From: an uncultured Micrococcales bacterium | Lineage (GTDB): Bacteria > Actinomycetota > Actinomycetes > Actinomycetales > Microbacteriaceae | Length of the DNA: 8,221 nucleotides | Assembly (NCBI GenBank): GCA_913060985.1 | Contig: CAJXTQ010000023.1 | Coordinates: 1-8,221 of the forward strand | Direction of reading: 5' to 3' | Shown: piece after piece, positions 5,639-8,221 of the stretch | Position numbering within the stretch: the first letter of the stretch is position 1 | Layout: every line of letters starts with the position of its first letter | Translations under genes and position numbers: made by a program | Notes under the pieces: model-generated | The model's database searches: none | What the model saw: the letters and a program-made list of their open reading frames with translations, nothing else | Told to the model about the DNA's origin: nothing

Positions 5639-6581
5639 CGTTGGATTGACCAACCAGGACTTGTTTGGAATCTCACTTTCAATCAGTGGATACCTGCAAC
5701 GAAATAACAACAAAGTCTCCGTTGAGCAGGCCTGTGAGCATTTCGACATAACCAAAAGCCAGCTTAGAAAACTAATCAGCACTCTGTTTACCTTAGAAAA
5801 CCTAAAAACAACCGATTTCTACTTTGATTTCGATCTCGACGCCTTTGACAAAAAAGGCATCCTGAAGCTAAACCGTCAAGCGCTTATAAGTCAGCCCCCA
5901 AAGCTTTCAAACCAGCAAGTGTCAGCTTTGGCAATGGGGTTGGAATACCTCTCGAATTTTGAAGAACTGGCCGATGACCCGGAACTTTTGCAATTGATGA
6001 AGATCTTTGGGGCAAGTCCAAAAAGGCAGGCGCAAGAGAACGAAAAGGGTGAGCTTCTTTCAATTCTGAGAGAGTCAATCACCAATCAAAAACAAATTAC
6101 CTGCGAATACATAAACACTAAGGGCGAAAGAGGTGAGCGCAGGCTGGAGCCTCTCAGAATAGACCTTGTAAACGGCCTCTACTACCTTCGCGCTTTCTGC
6201 CCAAAGAATTTACAGGTTCGGAGTTTCAGACTGGATCGGATGAAAAACCCAAGTATCACTGATGCGGACCTCACTAAGAAGGCCAAGAAGGCGTTTCTCA
6301 GTGAGGACATAAACGCTGCGACCGATGAAGAAAAATTGGTTGAAGTTTCAGTAGATTTGCAAGCAAAGGATTTCTTCAGAAGCTTCTCTTCAAAACAAGC
6401 TCCTCAACTTGTTGAGGGAAGATTAATCGGAAAAATCCATACAGGCGATTACTCTTCACTCGCGCGGCACGTAATTGCCAGGGGAGGACGAGTTAGAGTC
6501 TTGGCACCCAGAGAAGCTGTCGAGGCAGTCGCACAAGCTGCTCAAAAGCTAAATGTTTCAACACCCGAGGACGAGGATTAG
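5631..6581 (+). CDS. pafC: WYL-domain transcription factor PafC
   Basis: This is the partner of PafB, 316 residues, with the same architecture. An N-terminal helix-turn-helix spans about 10-65 (SVEQACEHFDITKSQLRKLI reads as the recognition unit). The WYL domain spans about 140-205, with ITCEYINTKGE, RRLEPLRI (170-177), the core YYL at 184-186 and VRSFRLDRM (196-204), in which the conserved Arg197, Arg200 and Arg203 are retained. The C-terminal extension (about 235-305) ends GGRVRVLAPREAVEAV. WYL domains are thought to bind single-stranded DNA or another damage-generated ligand; in PafBC this triggers activation of repair genes. A weak AAGAAGG lies 13 bases upstream of the ATG, which overlaps pafB by 8 bp, consistent with equimolar coupled synthesis. 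Identification as PafC rather than a generic WYL regulator rests on its tandem arrangement with pafB and position before tatA-tatC. Confidence 0.9.
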   Translation: MPSVGLTNQDLFGISLSISGYLQRNNNKVSVEQACEHFDITKSQLRKLISTLFTLENLKTTDFYFDFDLDAFDKKGILKLNRQALISQPPKLSNQQVSALAMGLEYLSNFEELADDPELLQLMKIFGASPKRQAQENEKGELLSILRESITNQKQITCEYINTKGERGERRLEPLRIDLVNGLYYLRAFCPKNLQVRSFRLDRMKNPSITDADLTKKAKKAFLSEDINAATDEEKLVEVSVDLQAKDFFRSFSSKQAPQLVEGRLIGKIHTGDYSSLARHVIARGGRVRVLAPREAVEAVAQAAQKLNVSTPEDED

Positions 6582-6590
6582 GGTTTAAGG

Positions 6591-6920
6591 GTGGAAAGTT
6601 ACTGGATAATAATTTGGGGTGTGGTTGGAGCATTCTCTGTTGGCTACATCTTCTATCTCCTCTACCAACTCTTTTACAAAAGCAAAAATCTAATTCAGGT
6701 GGCAAGTGAATTACAGCAAGCCGCTATCGAGGCCAGGCAAAAGTCGTCTGAAAAGTCAGAGGGGTTTGAAAAAGCAGATGCGACCGACCCGAATACACTT
6801 TTTGAGCTCTTGGGTCAAAGACGAAAGCGCAAAAGGCAAGTTGAGCGCAAAAAGCAGGCTAGACAGCGTAGGCTGATAGCAAGGATTTCCAAGATTGAAA
6901 TCAATGAAAGGTTTAGATAA
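6591..6920 (+). CDS. Small single-pass membrane protein of unknown function
   Basis: This encodes 109 residues starting at GTG; an AGGG ends seven bases upstream. A short N-terminus is followed by one strongly hydrophobic segment (about 5-27, WIIIWGVVGAFSVGYIFYLL), then a helical, Gln/Glu/Ala-rich stretch (about 35-60) that could form a coiled coil. After a linker comes an extremely basic C-terminal region (about 76-109), containing RRKRKR and RRLIARISKIEINERF. By the positive-inside rule the tail is cytoplasmic. I do not recognise a family. It starts 9 bp after pafC, and its stop abuts the tatA ATG with no gap, so it is tightly embedded in the operon. Because its tail is basic and it adjoins the Tat genes, a role near the membrane or nucleic acid is imaginable, but nothing in the sequence establishes one. 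It is not TatB: there is no FG hinge plus amphipathic helix. Confidence 0.8.
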   Translation: MESYWIIIWGVVGAFSVGYIFYLLYQLFYKSKNLIQVASELQQAAIEARQKSSEKSEGFEKADATDPNTLFELLGQRRKRKRQVERKKQARQRRLIARISKIEINERFR

Positions 6921-7097
6921 ATGGCAGGATTACGTGGCTGGGAATGGGTAATCATTCTTGTCATTGTGCTTTTGTTGTGGGGTGCACCAAAACTACCTGC
7001 GCTGGCAAAAAGCCTTGGGCAGTCGATGAAGATTTTCAAAAAAGAGATTCGAGACGAAACCAAGGATAAAAAGGCCAACGACGACAAGTCCGAGTAA
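6921..7097 (+). CDS. tatA: Sec-independent protein translocase subunit TatA
   Basis: TatA oligomerises to form the conduit for folded twin-arginine substrates. This short gene encodes only 58 residues beginning MAGLRGWEW. It has one membrane helix (about 8-20, VIILVIVLLLW), a hinge, an amphipathic helix (about 22-44, KLPALAKSLGQSMKIFKKE) and a charged tail (RDETKDKKANDDKSE). The amphipathic helix closely follows actinobacterial TatA, which has KLP, a SLGxS segment and IFKxE. The hinge reads WGAPKLP, so Trp20 occupies the highly conserved Phe position of the Phe-Gly motif, with Gly21 retained. The length is below the usual roughly 80-90 residues. GAAAGG ends nine bases before the ATG. The ATG directly follows the upstream stop, and the stop overlaps tatC in TAATG. 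Adjacency to tatC makes the assignment firm. Confidence 0.93.
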   Translation: MAGLRGWEWVIILVIVLLLWGAPKLPALAKSLGQSMKIFKKEIRDETKDKKANDDKSE

Positions 7098-7879
7098 TGG
7101 CTAGGGGAAAGAACCCCGAGCGCAAGATGAGCCTTGCTGACCACCTGCGGGAGCTCAGAAAGAGACTTTTCTGGATAGCTGGTTTCATTTTGATCGGGAC
7201 TGTCGGAGGATGGTTTCTTTTTGAACCGGTGTTCTCCCTGTTGCAACAGCCGATTCTTGACCTGAGCCAACGCCAAGGCGTGAACGCAACTGTCAACTTT
7301 GGGACAATAGTCAGCGCCTTTGACCTTAGAATCCAGGTTTCAATTTTTCTGGGGTTATTGGTGTCATCGCCCTTTTGGCTTTACCAAGTTTGGGCTTTCG
7401 TTACCCCGGGTCTAAAGAAGAACGAAAGGCGCTACTCGGCAGCGTTTATCGCAAGTGCCGTTCCGCTGTTTTTGATTGGAACGTATATCGCTTGGATATC
7501 TCTTCCGAACTTTGTTGTTGTCCTTCTGGGCTTCACCCCCGAGGGAAGTTCTAACGTAATTAATGCCAGTCAGTATGTCCTTTTCGCAATCAGAGTTTTA
7601 TTTATTTTTGGTTCCGCGTTTGTTATGCCGGTGGTTTTGGTATTGATGAATTTCATCGGCCTAATTGAGGCAAAAAGCATTATTCGAGGATGGAGGTTCG
7701 CAGTATTTGTTATTGCGGTAATAACAGCCCTGGCAACTCCCACTGCTGAGCCGATATCGATGCTGCTGCTGATGATTCCTTTGATAATTCTCTATTTCAT
7801 GGCAGCTGGCATTGCCTATCTGAACGATAGAAGAAAACAAAAAAAGGCAGACAAGCTCTCAGAAGGACTTGATAGTTGA
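7097..7879 (+). CDS. tatC: Sec-independent protein translocase subunit TatC
   Basis: TatC is the polytopic receptor that recognises twin-arginine signal peptides at the cytoplasmic membrane. The 260-residue protein has the expected six membrane helices (about 24-44, 76-98, 114-136, 160-185, 199-214, 219-240). Signatures are HLRELRKRL (16-24, with the signal-peptide-binding Glu19), FWLYQVWAFVTPGLKKNERR (93-112, with Glu110) and ATPTAEPISM (213-222). Glu218 stands where an Asp is more usual (E. coli Asp211 position). After the last helix, ILYFMAAGIAYLNDRRK has Phe in place of the Glu common in other TatC proteins; this may be a lineage trait. The start overlaps tatA by 1 bp and the stop overlaps the helicase start by 4 bp. 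No tatB lies nearby; in actinobacteria tatB is normally elsewhere. Confidence 0.95.
   Translation: MARGKNPERKMSLADHLRELRKRLFWIAGFILIGTVGGWFLFEPVFSLLQQPILDLSQRQGVNATVNFGTIVSAFDLRIQVSIFLGLLVSSPFWLYQVWAFVTPGLKKNERRYSAAFIASAVPLFLIGTYIAWISLPNFVVVLLGFTPEGSSNVINASQYVLFAIRVLFIFGSAFVMPVVLVLMNFIGLIEAKSIIRGWRFAVFVIAVITALATPTAEPISMLLLMIPLIILYFMAAGIAYLNDRRKQKKADKLSEGLDS
7861..7867 (+). promoter_or_regulatory. Ribosome binding site for the helY-like gene (supports TTG start)
   Basis: AGAAGGA inside the tatC 3' end stops eight bases before TTG 7876. It supports that start and coupling to tatC; no in-frame ATG or GTG is nearby. Confidence 0.65.
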
Positions 7880-8221
7880 GTGAACTCAGTCCCGCAGAGC
7901 GGTATAAAGCGGCAAAGCAAAAATCTAAATTGACCGAACTTGCTAAGTTTTCTGAACAGCTCCCTTTTGGATTAGATGAGTTTCAAATGGCGGCCTGCAA
8001 GGCGCTCTCAAATGGCAAAGGTGTCCTGGTTGCAGCGCCGACCGGTGCTGGGAAAACTGTCGTTGGCGAATTTGCGATACACCTAGCTCTTGCCAAAAAC
8101 CAAAAGGTTTTTTATACGACTCCAATCAAGGCTCTATCAAACCAAAAGTATGCCGAACTCGTCGCTAGATACGGCAGAGAGCGGGTTGGCTTACTTACTG
8201 GGGACAATAACCAGAACTCAA
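7876..8221 (+). CDS. helY: HelY-like DExH-box RNA/DNA helicase, N-terminal part (cut by window edge)
   Basis: Only 115 codons are in the window and the frame stays open to the last base. The translation starts MSELSPAERYKAAK and shows the first helicase motifs of the superfamily 2 Ski2/Mtr4-like family found in actinobacteria as HelY. A Q-motif-like FGLDEFQMAAC lies at 31-41. Walker A is APTGAGKT (54-61) with Lys60 and Thr61 contacting ATP. Motif Ia is YTTPIKALSNQK (80-91), and the following GLLTGDN (105-111) is also strongly conserved. The DExH box and the rest lie outside. TTG 7876 overlaps the tatC stop (TTGA) and has a well-placed AGAAGGA. The tatA-tatC-helY order is the standard actinobacterial one, which supports helY. 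The probable role is ATP-dependent unwinding in RNA metabolism. Confidence 0.92.
   Translation, partial: MSELSPAERYKAAKQKSKLTELAKFSEQLPFGLDEFQMAACKALSNGKGVLVAAPTGAGKTVVGEFAIHLALAKNQKVFYTTPIKALSNQKYAELVARYGRERVGLLTGDNNQNS

Noticed and set aside
6815..7296. Minus-strand open frames of 153 and 86 codons opposite the small membrane gene, tatA and the tatC start.
   Set aside because: They lie antisense to three well-supported genes, one of them tatA, and encode no recognisable domain; shadow frames.
1..8221. Search for CRISPR repeats, insertion-sequence ends, tRNA-adjacent attachment-site duplication or phage genes.
   Set aside because: No repeated units, transposase or integrase frames were seen, and no copy of the tRNA-Leu 3' end was noticed elsewhere in the window.

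Overview
The window looks like a chromosomal core region of a low-GC, compact actinobacterium. I infer Microbacteriaceae, possibly a streamlined freshwater type such as the Rhodoluna/Aquiluna group. The basis is gene content and order (PAC2-family protein, HAD phosphatase, trmI, pafB-pafC, tatA-tatC, helY-type helicase), actinobacterial protein sequence character, base composition that looks near 50% GC by eye, and almost no intergenic DNA. The species is inferred, not read from the sequence.

Layout. A tRNA-Leu(GAG) gene lies on the minus strand at the left edge. Across a short region holding a strong hairpin, a plus-strand pair follows: a small acidic protein of unknown function, then uppP (undecaprenyl-diphosphatase). 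A minus-strand PAC2-family gene converges on uppP, and both genes end in the same CTAG tetranucleotide. From a 57-bp divergent region a plus-strand gene train runs to the right edge: HAD phosphatase, trmI (tRNA m1A methyltransferase), an FKBP-type peptidyl-prolyl isomerase lipoprotein, pafB, pafC, a small membrane protein of unknown function, tatA (58 codons), tatC, and the first 115 codons of a helY-like DExH helicase. Neighbours overlap or sit within 9 bp, so these nine genes very probably form one translationally coupled operon. Several starts are non-ATG (TTG for PAC2, FKBP and helY; GTG for trmI and the small membrane gene).

How the genes relate. The order resembles a contracted form of the mycobacterial mpa-dop-pup-prcBA-pafABC-tatAC-helY neighbourhood. 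None of the Pup-proteasome genes (mpa/arc, dop, pup, prcB, prcA, pafA) is present where they would be expected, yet the PafB/PafC pair, known as a DNA-damage-responsive transcription activator, is intact. Functions represented are cell-wall lipid carrier recycling (UppP), tRNA modification (TrmI), extracytoplasmic protein folding (FKBP lipoprotein), stress transcription (PafBC), twin-arginine export (TatA, TatC) and nucleic-acid unwinding (HelY). I found no mobile element, CRISPR array, rRNA or phage gene, and no wholly new system. The points most worth a second look are the vacant proteasome slot, the uncharacterised membrane protein between pafC and tatA, the degenerate second FKBP domain, the altered TatA hinge and the hairpin upstream of the uppP gene pair.
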